From assembly GCA_013360285.1 (NCBI GenBank), contig JABWCM010000021.1, positions 1 to 46,324 of the forward strand: a stretch of DNA of 46,324 bases, given 5' to 3'. The notes below the pieces were generated by a model, which worked only from the letters and a program-made list of their open reading frames with translations, ran no database searches and was not told the origin of the DNA. Source of the DNA: Myxococcales bacterium (GTDB lineage Bacteria > Myxococcota_A > UBA9042 > JABWCM01). The translations under genes were made by a program, and so were the position numbers. Shown here in pieces: positions 26,157-36,761 of this stretch (position 1 is its first letter; the number at the start of each line of letters is the position of its first letter).

Positions 26157-27892
26157 TGCAAATCGTAGAATCACGGCGGTTGACGGGACCTAGCCTGTTA
26201 AGTGACAGGGTTGGCGCGGCGCTGGAGGCGTTTTTTACGCCATCGGAAGCGAAATCTGCGGTCGTTGATTTATGGCGTATTTACGTACGGGAAGCGATGT
26301 CTGGGCTTGGTTTGCCGGATCCCGACCTATTTATACGTGATTATGGACGGGCCGTGACTTTAGGATTTTCGGCTCCGGTCGATGTCTTGTATTCGGCAAC
26401 GAACATCAATGAATGGGCTCTCCGCAAAGCGGCGGCGGTGGTATCGGGGTTGGACGCAGCATCCGCGGAATCGGACTGGAGCTTGCTTGAACCGGGCTTA
26501 CGTGCAGAAACAAATCTCGCAATACGTGTCTTGGCAGAGGAAGCCGCGGTTCGTGGTGTTCCGATGCTGTGTGATGATGTCAGTGTGTCGCTTGGATACG
26601 GTGTCAATTCAGTTACTTATAAAAAAGATGAATTGCCGGAGATGAAAGAAATTCCCTGGGATAGGGTGGGTTTGATCCCGGTTGCAATTGTGACCGGAAC
26701 CAACGGAAAGACGACAACGACCCGGCTTGCCGCACACATCTTGATGGTCTCGGGACATCAGGTTGGTGCAAGCACATCGGATGGTATTCAAGTCAATGGA
26801 GTGATTGAGCAAGAAGGTGACTGGACCGGGCCAGGAGCCGCTCGGGCGGTATTGCGGAATCGTCGGATTACCGCTGCGGTACTTGAAACAGCACGCGGAG
26901 GGTATTTGAGGCGTGGGCTGGGAGTTCTGGGCTGCGATGTGGCCGTTGTAACCAACGTCGCAAAAGATCATCTAGGGGATTATGGAATCGACGAAGTGGA
27001 TGCGATGGCATCTGTGAAAATGGGTATTGCCCAACGGGTTGGTAAATCTGGAACAGTGGTCCTCAATGCCGATGATCGGCACATCGTTTCGCGGGCTGCC
27101 ACCGTTTTGGCGAAAGTGGTTTGGTTTGGTATGAATCCGAAGCACCCGATTTTTGCCAATGTGTTCGCTACAGGTGGGCGTGCTGTTGGCGTTGATGGCG
27201 GTGACATTGTGCTGTTCGACGGCAACCATTCCCAACGGCTCGTGCGGGTTAAAGAGATTCCTGTGACATTCGGCGGTACCGCCGGTCATAACCTGGCGAA
27301 TGCACTTGCTGCAACGGCGTTGGTGTGGTCGTTGGGTGTTACTCCGGAGGCGATTGCGCGAGGCCTTTTGACGTTTTTGCCCAATCCGCAACAGAATCCC
27401 GGACGAGCGAATTGTTATCGGGTAGGCGATGTGTCGCTGATACTCGATTTCGCCCACAATCCTCATGGTGTGGCTGCGGTGTTGGATTTTGTCCAACGGG
27501 CTCACCCACTTGGTCGAAAAATCGCTATTGTCGGACAAGCGGGGGATCGAGATGAAGAAGCGTTAACCGAACTCGCCAAGTCGTTGGTCGATGGCGGGAT
27601 CCATTCCGTTATTTTAAGGCCCGTTCATGGTTATTTACGTGGGCGTGGCGAATACGAAATACCTGAGTTTCTTGCAAATTGTCTAAAACAGCTTGGTATG
27701 CCACAATCAAGAATTGCGATTGCGCCGTCGGAGACCGCTGGTCTGGATTTGGCATTCTCTCAGGCACAGAAAGACGACGTTGTGCTGCTGCTCGCCCATG
27801 TCGAACGAAAGCAGGTTGCGGCTCATCTGGCGCAGATCCATGCTGTGCCGGACAGTATCGTTTCGGGTCCGGAACTGCATTCAACTTGTTGA
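26156..27892 (+). CDS. Stand-alone Mur-ligase-type cyanophycin synthetase-like protein
   Basis: A 578-residue protein related to the C-terminal Mur-ligase half of CphA: P-loop GTNGKTTTT at 181-189, then GDWTGPGAARAVL, VLETARGGYLRRGLG, NVAKDHLGDYGIDEVD, VLNADDRH and LDFAHNPHG. The first 170 residues (SRRLTGPSLLSDRVGAALE) show no ATP-grasp motifs. In two-gene cyanophycin systems of Proteobacteria a CphA is followed by such a second protein. This differs from cyanobacterial CphA2, which keeps the ATP-grasp site and loses the Mur-ligase activity. A role in one of the two ligation steps, plausibly arginine addition, is inferred. It is translationally coupled to cphA. The stop lies one base from the stop of a convergent gene. 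Confidence 0.9.
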   Translation: MQIVESRRLTGPSLLSDRVGAALEAFFTPSEAKSAVVDLWRIYVREAMSGLGLPDPDLFIRDYGRAVTLGFSAPVDVLYSATNINEWALRKAAAVVSGLDAASAESDWSLLEPGLRAETNLAIRVLAEEAAVRGVPMLCDDVSVSLGYGVNSVTYKKDELPEMKEIPWDRVGLIPVAIVTGTNGKTTTTRLAAHILMVSGHQVGASTSDGIQVNGVIEQEGDWTGPGAARAVLRNRRITAAVLETARGGYLRRGLGVLGCDVAVVTNVAKDHLGDYGIDEVDAMASVKMGIAQRVGKSGTVVLNADDRHIVSRAATVLAKVVWFGMNPKHPIFANVFATGGRAVGVDGGDIVLFDGNHSQRLVRVKEIPVTFGGTAGHNLANALAATALVWSLGVTPEAIARGLLTFLPNPQQNPGRANCYRVGDVSLILDFAHNPHGVAAVLDFVQRAHPLGRKIAIVGQAGDRDEEALTELAKSLVDGGIHSVILRPVHGYLRGRGEYEIPEFLANCLKQLGMPQSRIAIAPSETAGLDLAFSQAQKDDVVLLLAHVERKQVAAHLAQIHAVPDSIVSGPELHSTC

Positions 27893-27893
27893 G

Positions 27894-28277
27894 CTAACGG
27901 CAATAGGCGTCGTTGTTCCGTAAAATTGCTTTGCACGAATCAGTCGAACAATATGCGTCGTTTTTGCGGATAAAGGCGCGACAGTCATCGGTGCGACAAT
28001 AGGCGTCGTTGTTGCGGATGACCGCTCGGCAATCATCTGTTCGACAATAGGCATCATTGTTGCGCAGGATTGCTTTGCAGTCGTCGCTTGTGCAATAGGC
28101 GTCGTTGTTGCGGATAAGTGCCTTGCAGTCATCGGTTGTGCAATAAGCATCGTTGTTGCGGATAAGTGCGCGGCAATCGTTTCCGCCCCAGGATTGATAA
28201 CCGACGCGGGGCAGACCAGGCGTGGCCGCCAATGCGAGCAAAATTGAAATCCAAATCCACATAAATCCACGTCTCAA
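27894..28277 (-). CDS. Small secreted protein of six 16-residue Cys-rich tandem repeats
   Basis: A 127-residue product with a signal-peptide-like start (MRRGFMWIWISILLALAATP) followed from residue 34 to the end by six copies of a 16-residue unit, consensus DCRAxIRNNDAYCTTD. Each unit has two cysteines (spacing Cx10C within a unit, Cx4C to the next), so 12 in total, a layout fitting a disulphide-stapled repeat rod outside the cytoplasm. The last unit ends with its second Cys and Arg. I used the TTG at 28277 because it gives a basic start to the signal peptide; an ATG at 28262 is the alternative. Function is unknown. It is convergent with the cyanophycin operon, the stops being one base apart. 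Confidence 0.8.
   Translation of the reverse strand: MRRGFMWIWISILLALAATPGLPRVGYQSWGGNDCRALIRNNDAYCTTDDCKALIRNNDAYCTSDDCKAILRNNDAYCRTDDCRAVIRNNDAYCRTDDCRAFIRKNDAYCSTDSCKAILRNNDAYCR
27897..28178 (-). repeat. 48-bp coding tandem repeat, six units
   Basis: Six imperfect head-to-tail copies of a 48-bp unit encode the repeats of the secreted protein at 27894-28277. Differences fall mostly at third positions or change the variable residues (K/R, L/I/V/F, T/R/S), suggesting selection on the protein pattern. Such arrays can gain or lose units by slippage. There are no spacers, so this is not CRISPR. Confidence 0.85.
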
Positions 28278-28430
28278 TTCTGATTTTCATCAGGATCCGT
28301 AGCGAGAACGGTAAATTTCCGGCGAATTCCGGGTGCTGGATTGACTACATATCCCTAACGGACGAACGAATCTGCGAGGCTAAGGTAATCTAACGTGGTC
28401 CGAAACGGAGGACTACGGCGGACCGAAACG

Positions 28431-28835
28431 TTATTGACGACTTCGTTCGGCGATGCCAACCATAATTTCATATCGGCGTAGCGCCTTCACTTTTGCTTCC
28501 GCCTCCGCAGGAGCTGCGTTGATAGACGAACGCATTTCTTCGTCTGCGACTGCACGTTTGTTTCGTAAATCGTCTACATCAAGCGTGTCAACAGGAACCG
28601 CGGTTTCGGTAATTACGTTGACACGATCGTGGGCTATTTCCAGAAAGCCGCCGTCAACCACATAACGATTGACCGTGTGGCCTTTTTTAACGGTGAATTC
28701 ACCTACATCCAGCGCAGTGATGATCGGGATATGACCTGGAAACAACCCGAGTTCTCCCAACACGCCAGGTACAGTAATTTCATCAGCTTCTGTTTTGAGC
28801 ACCGCACCTTTTGGAGTGACGATTTCAATGTGCAT
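28431..28835 (-). CDS. atpC: ATP synthase F1 subunit epsilon
   Basis: The 134-residue epsilon subunit, part of the central stalk, which couples rotation to catalysis and can inhibit hydrolysis. The N-terminal beta-barrel shows the family pattern EIVTPKGAVL, GELGLFPGHIPIITAL and VDGGFLEIAHDRVNVI; the C-terminal two helices (about 90-134) are present. It starts with the ATG at 28835, eight bases after the beta-subunit stop. It is the last gene of the operon. The 150 bp beyond it contain the pairing segments GGTCCG and CGGACC (28397-28424), but no T-run that would mark an intrinsic terminator. Confidence 0.96.
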   Translation of the reverse strand: MHIEIVTPKGAVLKTEADEITVPGVLGELGLFPGHIPIITALDVGEFTVKKGHTVNRYVVDGGFLEIAHDRVNVITETAVPVDTLDVDDLRNKRAVADEEMRSSINAAPAEAEAKVKALRRYEIMVGIAERSRQ

Positions 28836-28843
28836 GGTGTCCT

Positions 28844-31190
<2,347 letters not shown>

Positions 31191-31199
31191 CGCGCCTTC

Positions 31200-32726
31200 C
31201 TATGATTTGGAGTTGAGGGCTGCGGTAAAACTTTTGGTGAAGTCGCTAATTGCGTCACCCAGTTGTTTGCGCAAAGTGTCCGTCAGTACCCTCTTTTCTC
31301 GGATTTCTTTGAGAATTTCGCCATGACGCGTCTCCATAAAAGCATGAAGCTCGGCCTCGTACTTTCGGAGTTCAGAGATTGGCAGATCCGCTACGTATCC
31401 CTGTGTGCCGGCAAAAACGGTGACGATTTGTTTTTCTACCGGCAAAGGAGCGTATTGGCCCTGTTTGAGCAACTCGGTTAGCCGCGCTCCTTTTGCGAGC
31501 AGCCGCTGTGTGGCCACGTCCAGGTCGGACCCAAACTGTGCAAACGCTTCCATTTCGCGATACTGCGCCAAGTCCAACCGCAAAGTGCCGGCGATCGATT
31601 TCATTGCTTTGGTTTGCGCTGAACCGCCGACACGGCTTACAGACAAGCCGACATTAATTGCGGGACGAATACCACGGTAAAACAAGTCGGCTTCCAGGAA
31701 GATTTGCCCGTCGGTGATCGAAATAACGTTGGTTGGAATATAGGCCGACACGTCTCCGGCCTGAGTTTCAATAATGGGAAGCGCGGTAAGTGAACCAGCT
31801 CCGTCCTCGTCTCTTAATTTAGCGGCACGTTCAAGCAGACGAGAGTGCAAATAAAATACGTCGCCAGGATACGCTTCACGGCCTGGAGGGCGACGCAACA
31901 GCAGGGATAGCTGTCGGTACGCTACGGCGTGCTTCGAAAGGTCATCATAGATAATCAATGCATGCATGCCGTTATCTCGAAAGTATTCACCCATCGTTAC
32001 GCCGGTATACGGTGCGATAAACTGCATCGGCGCAAATGTGCTCGCAGTCGCTGACACTACAGTTGTGTAGTCCATTGCACCAAAACGAGTGAGTTTTTCC
32101 ACCACTTGGGCAACCGTTGATTGTTTCTGCCCAATTGCCACGTAAATGCAGTGAACGTCGGTGTTTTTCTGATTGATAATGGCATCCACCGCCACCGCAG
32201 TCTTCCCCGTCTGACGGTCGCCAATGATCAACTCGCGTTGGCCGCGGCCAATCGGTACCAGTGCATCAATTGCTTTCAGTCCGGTTTGCAGGGGTTCGTG
32301 CACCGATTTACGCGAAACAATACCCGGTGCTTTCACTTCCACACGACTTCGTTGGGACGTGTCTAAAGGGCCTTTGCCGTCGATTGGATTACCCAGTGCG
32401 TCCACGACACGGCCGAGCAGACCTTTCCCAACGGGAACCTCAATGATACGCCGGGTACGTTTGACAATGTCGCCCTCTTTAACCTTGTTGGCCTCTCCAA
32501 ACAGAGCGACGCCCACGTTTTGCTCCTCAAGGTTGAGAACCAACCCGACTACGTCGTGGGGAAATTCCAACAGCTCGCCGGCCATGGCTTGATCTAACCC
32601 GTACACGCGAGCGATACCGTCGCCGACCGTGAGAACCGTGCCGGTTTCCTGAACCTCAACTTTTTTATCGTAGTCCCGGATCTGTTGTCGAATAACTCCA
32701 GATACCTCTTCGACGCTGATTTCCAT
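31200..32726 (-). CDS. atpA: ATP synthase F1 subunit alpha
   Basis: The non-catalytic nucleotide-binding subunit, 508 residues. Walker A GDRQTGKT (169-176), QRELIIGD, the ATP synthase signature region [17 protein letters not shown] and the usual C-terminal helical bundle are visible. The start is the ATG at 32726. A gap of 203 bp separates it from atpH, far longer than other gaps in this operon and rich in hairpins. Confidence 0.98.
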   Translation of the reverse strand: MEISVEEVSGVIRQQIRDYDKKVEVQETGTVLTVGDGIARVYGLDQAMAGELLEFPHDVVGLVLNLEEQNVGVALFGEANKVKEGDIVKRTRRIIEVPVGKGLLGRVVDALGNPIDGKGPLDTSQRSRVEVKAPGIVSRKSVHEPLQTGLKAIDALVPIGRGQRELIIGDRQTGKTAVAVDAIINQKNTDVHCIYVAIGQKQSTVAQVVEKLTRFGAMDYTTVVSATASTFAPMQFIAPYTGVTMGEYFRDNGMHALIIYDDLSKHAVAYRQLSLLLRRPPGREAYPGDVFYLHSRLLERAAKLRDEDGAGSLTALPIIETQAGDVSAYIPTNVISITDGQIFLEADLFYRGIRPAINVGLSVSRVGGSAQTKAMKSIAGTLRLDLAQYREMEAFAQFGSDLDVATQRLLAKGARLTELLKQGQYAPLPVEKQIVTVFAGTQGYVADLPISELRKYEAELHAFMETRHGEILKEIREKRVLTDTLRKQLGDAISDFTKSFTAALNSKS

Positions 32727-32929
32727 TCGAATCCTCTACGCCTGCCGTTTGTGTGCGCCGTCGTCGCTCCGCTTGGTTGTGCCATTAGGACGCGACATCG
32801 TTTCGCGCTCTTGTCCGAGTACAGCGGACAAAAGCGGTTAGTTGTGAATGAGCACGCGTGATAGAAGAAGTAAGATAGCGGTATCTTGTTGTCGTTCGTA
32901 TTCGGTCGTAGCGCTACCTTACTTTGTTC
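32727..32929 (-). promoter_or_regulatory. Hairpin-rich atpH-atpA intergenic segment
   Basis: Three kinds of inverted repeat lie here. A long stem pairs 32870-32880 (GTAAGATAGCG) with 32912-32922 (CGCTACCTTAC), all pairs standard except one G-U in the transcript. A local stem AAGATA-GCGG-TATCTT (32871-32886) uses part of the same strand, so the two exclude each other. A perfect 7-bp stem TTGTCCG-AGTACAG-CGGACAA is at 32811-32831. There is no coding frame and no T-run. It may be an mRNA processing or expression-ratio control site before alpha (inference). Confidence 0.5.
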
Positions 32930-33478
32930 CTAACGTGCCGCCGTTAGATGCTCGCGGATCGCCGCAAGCCTGTTCTTTACGCTGCCATCAAAGATGGTAT
33001 TTCCCACCTTCGTAATCACGCCGCCCAGCAATGATGGGTCGACTGTTGTTTCAATCGTTACGTTTGTAACTCCGGGTTTCTTTGCAAGTGCCCGCCTGAT
33101 TCGTTCCACTTCGTCTGGGCCGAGAGCGACTGCGCTGGTAACATAAGCACGGATGCGCCCGGCGCGGGTGTCAAGGCTTTGCTGAAACTGCACCAAGATG
33201 ATTTCGAGGTGTTCAAGTCTACCTCGATCCAACAATACGTTTACGAAATTTCGAGAAATACGACCAAAGCCAATTTTCTGACAAATTTGTTCGATCAAGC
33301 CGCGTTTCGCTGCAATTGGTACACTGGGATTTCTCAGCGAGTTCTGCAGTTCGTGTGACGCGCTATATATCTTTAGAAATGCCGACAAATCCTGGTTTAC
33401 TTTGTCGTGGCTTTTGTCTTCGTCGCACAACTCCAGCAGCGCTTTTGCGTATCTTTTACTTATCTTACCTGGGATCAC
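32930..33478 (-). CDS. atpH: ATP synthase F1 subunit delta
   Basis: The peripheral-stalk cap subunit (OSCP homologue), 182 residues from the GTG at 33478. That start has GGGAGG four bases upstream and gives the normal length; the frame stays open to 33544 but the extension has no family match. Visible family segments are KISKRYAKALLELC near the start and the C-terminal VDPSLLGGVITKVGNTIFDGSVKNRL. It joins F1 alpha to subunit b. Its position between b and alpha is standard. Confidence 0.94.
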   Translation of the reverse strand: MIPGKISKRYAKALLELCDEDKSHDKVNQDLSAFLKIYSASHELQNSLRNPSVPIAAKRGLIEQICQKIGFGRISRNFVNVLLDRGRLEHLEIILVQFQQSLDTRAGRIRAYVTSAVALGPDEVERIRRALAKKPGVTNVTIETTVDPSLLGGVITKVGNTIFDGSVKNRLAAIREHLTAAR

Positions 33479-33568
33479 GTTGCCTCCCGTGTCAACACAA
33501 ATTGCGCCGTAGCTAGCTGCTGTTGCTGAAACACCACGTTTCACAACGAATTAACGGGTACTATTTAT

Positions 33569-34147
33569 TTACGCTCGCCCCAAAGTCTCCTGGCCTGTGG
33601 TGGATTCCAGCGCTTCTATGGAATCCGCGACCAGCCGCCGGTGGGTTTGCGGCGTCATTCGTTCACGTACAACCGCTTCGGCTGACGCGATTGCCGATGC
33701 GATTAGTTTTGACCGCAATTCGTCCTCTACTTTACGTCGTTCCTGGTGAATCCGTTTTTCTGCTTCCTGAAACAGCTTTTTGGCGGCCACTTCCGATTCA
33801 GCCAGTATTCTCTCGCGTTCTCTTTCCGCGTCTGCACGGGATTCTGCCAAAATACGCTCTTTTTCCCGGTCGAGTTCTCCGATGAGCTTTTGATATTGTG
33901 CTAGACTGGCTGCTGCCTGCTTTTTGAGCTGCTCTGCGTCTTCAATCGCCTTTAACAACGTGTTTCGACGATTCACCAAGTAATCAGACAGGGGTTTCTT
34001 TAGTGCCCACCCAAGAATGGCGACAAAAACGACGAAATTGATGATGTAAAACCCGTGGACGTTGAACGTAAATCCGTCGGCGGCCAACGCAGGAGACGTC
34101 ATCAGCAAGACAGCAGTTAAAATCAGAGAACAACGCCGGATATCCAT
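33569..34147 (-). CDS. atpF: ATP synthase F0 subunit b
   Basis: A peripheral-stalk subunit, 192 residues from the ATG at 34147 (AAAGG upstream). An N-terminal hydrophobic leader (CSLILTAVLLMTSPALA) precedes the true membrane helix (FYIINFVVFVAILGWAL) and a long charged coiled coil (about 65-160, with EREREREILAES-type repeats). The extra leader is typical of deltaproteobacterial b subunits and may be cleaved. It is the second of two b-type genes; 16 bp separate it from b'. Confidence 0.93.
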   Translation of the reverse strand: MDIRRCSLILTAVLLMTSPALAADGFTFNVHGFYIINFVVFVAILGWALKKPLSDYLVNRRNTLLKAIEDAEQLKKQAAASLAQYQKLIGELDREKERILAESRADAERERERILAESEVAAKKLFQEAEKRIHQERRKVEDELRSKLIASAIASAEAVVRERMTPQTHRRLVADSIEALESTTGQETLGRA

Positions 34148-34163
34148 GGTCAACCTTTTGCGA

Positions 34164-34634
34164 TTAAGCCGCACCGACGATCTTGTCGGCGATTTCTTTG
34201 GCAAGTGCAGCGCTCTGACGCGCCCTATCAGAGGCCGCGGCCGCATCGGCTAGTTCCAGACGTTTCAGGGCTTCGTTATATCGCTTGTCGCTCTCGGTCC
34301 GCGATGCGTCGACTCGGCTTTGTCCCTCAGCAGTTGCGGCTTCTCGTGTCTTTTGAGAATTTTCCAATCCACTGCGCCGTGCATCGGCGATCTGCTGTTC
34401 ATAGTCGGCGATTGCTTTTTTTGAATCACGGTCCATCTTGTCGGCGTCGCGGTAGACCTTCTCGGTTTTTTGATCTCGTAACTCCTCAATCTTCATCAAT
34501 GGTTTGAAGATGATTTGATTGAGGAGAAGCGCCACGACAATAAACAACCCAAGTTGAAACAAAAACGAGGCATCAAGATCTACGAGTGCGGCTCGCGAAA
34601 TTTCAATGGTTGTGTTTAGGTCTATCGGCTGCAT
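34164..34634 (-). CDS. atpF': ATP synthase F0 subunit b' (second b-type subunit)
   Basis: A 156-residue b-type subunit from the ATG at 34634 (GGGAG upstream, spacing a little long). One membrane helix (FLFQLGLFIVVALLLNQIIF, about residues 22-41) is followed by FKPLMKIEELRDQKTEK, the usual b signature region, and an alanine/charged coiled coil. It heads the operon, so b' and b probably form a heterodimeric stalk as in photosynthetic bacteria and deltaproteobacteria. Genes for a and c are not in this window. Confidence 0.9.
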   Translation of the reverse strand: MQPIDLNTTIEISRAALVDLDASFLFQLGLFIVVALLLNQIIFKPLMKIEELRDQKTEKVYRDADKMDRDSKKAIADYEQQIADARRSGLENSQKTREAATAEGQSRVDASRTESDKRYNEALKRLELADAAAASDRARQSAALAKEIADKIVGAA

Positions 34635-34716
34635 GGTTCTATTACTCCCGGCACCAGACGCTAGCTTAACTAAGCCGGTCGAATGGGCTTTGTCGCCTCC
34701 CGAAAAGGCGGCCAAC

Positions 34717-34745
34717 CGCTAGCATATGGCGCACGCTGATGTCAA
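34717..34745 (-). promoter_or_regulatory. Possible promoter of the atp operon
   Basis: On the minus strand a perfect TTGACA lies at 34745-34740, about 105 bases before the b' start. At 17-bp spacing the -10 is CTAGCG, a poor match, so the promoter is uncertain. A perfect 12-bp palindrome GAACCATGGTTC (34771-34782) lies just upstream and could be an activator site. Confidence 0.35.
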
Positions 34746-34797
34746 GCCGAACGGTCTCCGCATGTACTGAGAACCATGGTTCGATAAGTAACATAAA

Positions 34798-35442
34798 TTA
34801 TTGGTGCTTTGAGCGCGGTTTGCCTTTGCGCTGCGAGGTCGAAATTCGCAACGATAGTCCTCGGGGGTGGTCCACACGGAGTAGTCGGGGCGATTCTCCT
34901 CGCTCTTCGCCGCTTTCGGCGATAACCATGAGCTTTTCCGCTTTCGGCGACAAAATCGCCCAAACCGGCCACTTTGGGTTTTTATGGCGGTCTTTTAAAA
35001 CGCATGTTGTTTCTTTGGATGACCAGTTGACATTGTAGATTTGCCGGGCACTTATGTGCAGATCGGCCGCGGATAGGGTTGGCTGTTCGACACCATGAAT
35101 GGCAACAAACTCGGTGCTATACGCCGGTATCGTTTTTTCGTTGCAGGTCAGATCCAGTGCAAATGTACTTTCTACTGTTAACTTAGCGGACAGGTCGTCG
35201 ACTTCGTTTTTTTGGAGTTTGCCGTCGTCGTTCGTGTCAGCTTCTTCACGGCACTGTCGGGCTTCTCGACCTGGTTGTAAAGCATAAGTGATGTCGATAG
35301 TCAGTCCCGCGGGAGTGACTGCGATGTAAAGCGTTTTGGGTATCGCGACCGAATGTGCATAAGCGAACTGAGAAGTCCAGACCCCGTGTGTAATGAGCAT
35401 CGCACACAAGCACACCAAAATCCACAATACCATTTGGCGCAC
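34798..35442 (-). CDS. Secreted EF-hand protein of unknown function
   Basis: A 214-residue exported protein. From the GTG at 35442 it begins MRQMVLWILVCLCAMLITHG with likely cleavage after FAYA, leaving mature AHSVAIPK or HSVAIPK. A canonical 12-residue EF-hand loop, DTNDDGKLQKNE, lies in EEADTNDDGKLQKNEV, so calcium binding is plausible. The rest is beta-rich, with IYVAVTPAGLTIDI-like strands after the signal. ATG 35433 is the alternative start; neither has a clear ribosome site, and the open frame reaches 35616. It is the gene immediately upstream of the atp operon on the same strand, with a 163-bp gap. Family not recognised. Confidence 0.7.
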   Translation of the reverse strand: MRQMVLWILVCLCAMLITHGVWTSQFAYAHSVAIPKTLYIAVTPAGLTIDITYALQPGREARQCREEADTNDDGKLQKNEVDDLSAKLTVESTFALDLTCNEKTIPAYSTEFVAIHGVEQPTLSAADLHISARQIYNVNWSSKETTCVLKDRHKNPKWPVWAILSPKAEKLMVIAESGEERGESPRLLRVDHPRGLSLRISTSQRKGKPRSKHQ

Positions 35443-35738
35443 CAAGTGGGCAGGTCCGAGGCCTACGTTGGCACGAAAACATGTCGGAATACGGTCCGTG
35501 TATTCCTGTACGGCAACGCAATTTCTGAGTGTGTCACTTTCGTGACGACTAACCATAAGGATTGACTCTGCATTATATTGCTGTTTTGTTTTGCCTGATC
35601 CGGCCACGGCGCACACTGCGAATCGCGGTGTGAGGCCGCCGTTAGGTAAAATACTTTATCGCAGAATGTTCTGGTCTCATCAACGTGCCGGGTGACTTGT
35701 GCCAAAGTTGAATTTTTGTCGCCAAAAAGAGCATTGCA
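35443..35738. promoter_or_regulatory. Divergent promoter region with three inverted repeats
   Basis: This lies between the EF-hand gene (-) and the Rieske gene (+). On the minus strand a perfect TATAAT sits at 35577-35572 without a good -35. Inverted repeats: GGAATAC-GGTCCGT-GTATTCC (35486-35506), GTCAC-TTTC-GTGAC (35533-35546), and CACACTGCG-AAT-CGCGGTGTG (35612-35632, one G-U in RNA). The first two would fall in the long leader of the EF-hand transcript. No gene is seen here. Confidence 0.4.
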
Positions 35739-36761
35739 GTGAAGAAGTCGAGCACAGATGACGGTAACATATTGATTCTGCTTGGTAAAACTCTCCACTT
35801 GCGGAGCGAGGCGCACATTTCTCGATCACCGGATTGGATATTGGCCAATCCAAAAGCAATTGATCGCATGCTGAGGCGGATTCTGGCAAAACCGTCGGGT
35901 GGATGGCGCGTTGTTTGCGCAGTAGCGGAAATTCACCACGTTCCGCGTCGGTTCCGGGTTGAAGGACTGGATATTGTTGTGTGGAGGGCGGACGATAAGT
36001 TAATGGTTGCCCCGGATGCCTGTCCCCATATGGGAGCGAGCTTGTCCACAGGGCACGTTCGTTGCGGTCGACTTGTGTGTCCGTGGCACGGACTCGAATT
36101 GGACCGTGGTGGGCACGGAAGATGGAAAGTACTTCCAGCTTTTGATGACGGGGTCTTGCTTTGGGTTCGTATGGCCACAGAAGAACCGACAACGTCTGCG
36201 CCGGTCATTCCCGCACGTCCTACTCAGTTTGTTGACGCGGTTGTACAGATGGAGGCACGTTGTGAGCCACGCGATGTGATAGCAAATCGGTTAGATCCCT
36301 GGCATGGTGTCCACTTTCACGGACACTCCTTCGCCCGCTTAGTCGTGCTGGATGTTGCTGAAGAGTCCATCACGCTAAGGGTGGCCTATCGCGTTGTGGG
36401 ACCCTTTGTTGTTGAAGTTGACGCGACATTTACGTGCCCTGATCCCAACACGATTGTCATGACCATCGTCGATGGTGAGGGGGTGGGGTCGGTGGTTGAG
36501 ACACACGCTACTGCGATAGATCGAGGTCGAACGATGGTTACCGAAGCGACGTTGGCCACATCGGATCGCCCTGGGTTCTTTGTTGTACGTCGATTGAACT
36601 CGTTGATACGCCCATGGATGCGCTGGGCAGCAGAACGACTGTGGCGCGACGACCGTGAGTATGCGGAGCGTACATACGAACTTCGGCAGGTGCAGTCGCC
36701 GGCGGTCCCCAAAGGTGCTCAACGGCGCAAAATGGCGGTTTCCCAGACGGATGAGGATTGA
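35739..36761 (+). CDS. Rieske [2Fe-2S] protein, possible ring-hydroxylating-type oxygenase
   Basis: A 340-residue cytoplasmic protein. The Rieske ligands are C95-x-H97 (DACPHMGAS) and C114-x2-H117 (VCPWHG). The C-terminal half has NRLDPWHGVHFHGHSFAR (about 183-200), with N183, D186, H189 and further histidines in the spacing expected of a mononuclear iron site of Rieske oxygenases. The overall size and this motif resemble the DUF5914-type Rieske proteins often found near carotenoid genes (recalled resemblance, not searched). The start is the GTG at 35739 with AAGAG upstream; an in-frame ATG at 35868 would keep the Rieske domain. No ferredoxin or reductase gene is adjacent, so the electron donor is unknown. 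Confidence 0.85.
   Translation: MKKSSTDDGNILILLGKTLHLRSEAHISRSPDWILANPKAIDRMLRRILAKPSGGWRVVCAVAEIHHVPRRFRVEGLDIVVWRADDKLMVAPDACPHMGASLSTGHVRCGRLVCPWHGLELDRGGHGRWKVLPAFDDGVLLWVRMATEEPTTSAPVIPARPTQFVDAVVQMEARCEPRDVIANRLDPWHGVHFHGHSFARLVVLDVAEESITLRVAYRVVGPFVVEVDATFTCPDPNTIVMTIVDGEGVGSVVETHATAIDRGRTMVTEATLATSDRPGFFVVRRLNSLIRPWMRWAAERLWRDDREYAERTYELRQVQSPAVPKGAQRRKMAVSQTDED

Noticed and set aside
27897..28178. Possible CRISPR array (regular 48-bp repeats)
   Set aside because: Units are contiguous without unique spacers, keep a reading frame and encode a repeated peptide behind a signal sequence.
28397..28424. Intrinsic terminator after atpC
   Set aside because: The inverted repeat GGTCCG/CGGACC has a 16-base loop and no following T-run on the transcript strand, so evidence is too weak to annotate.
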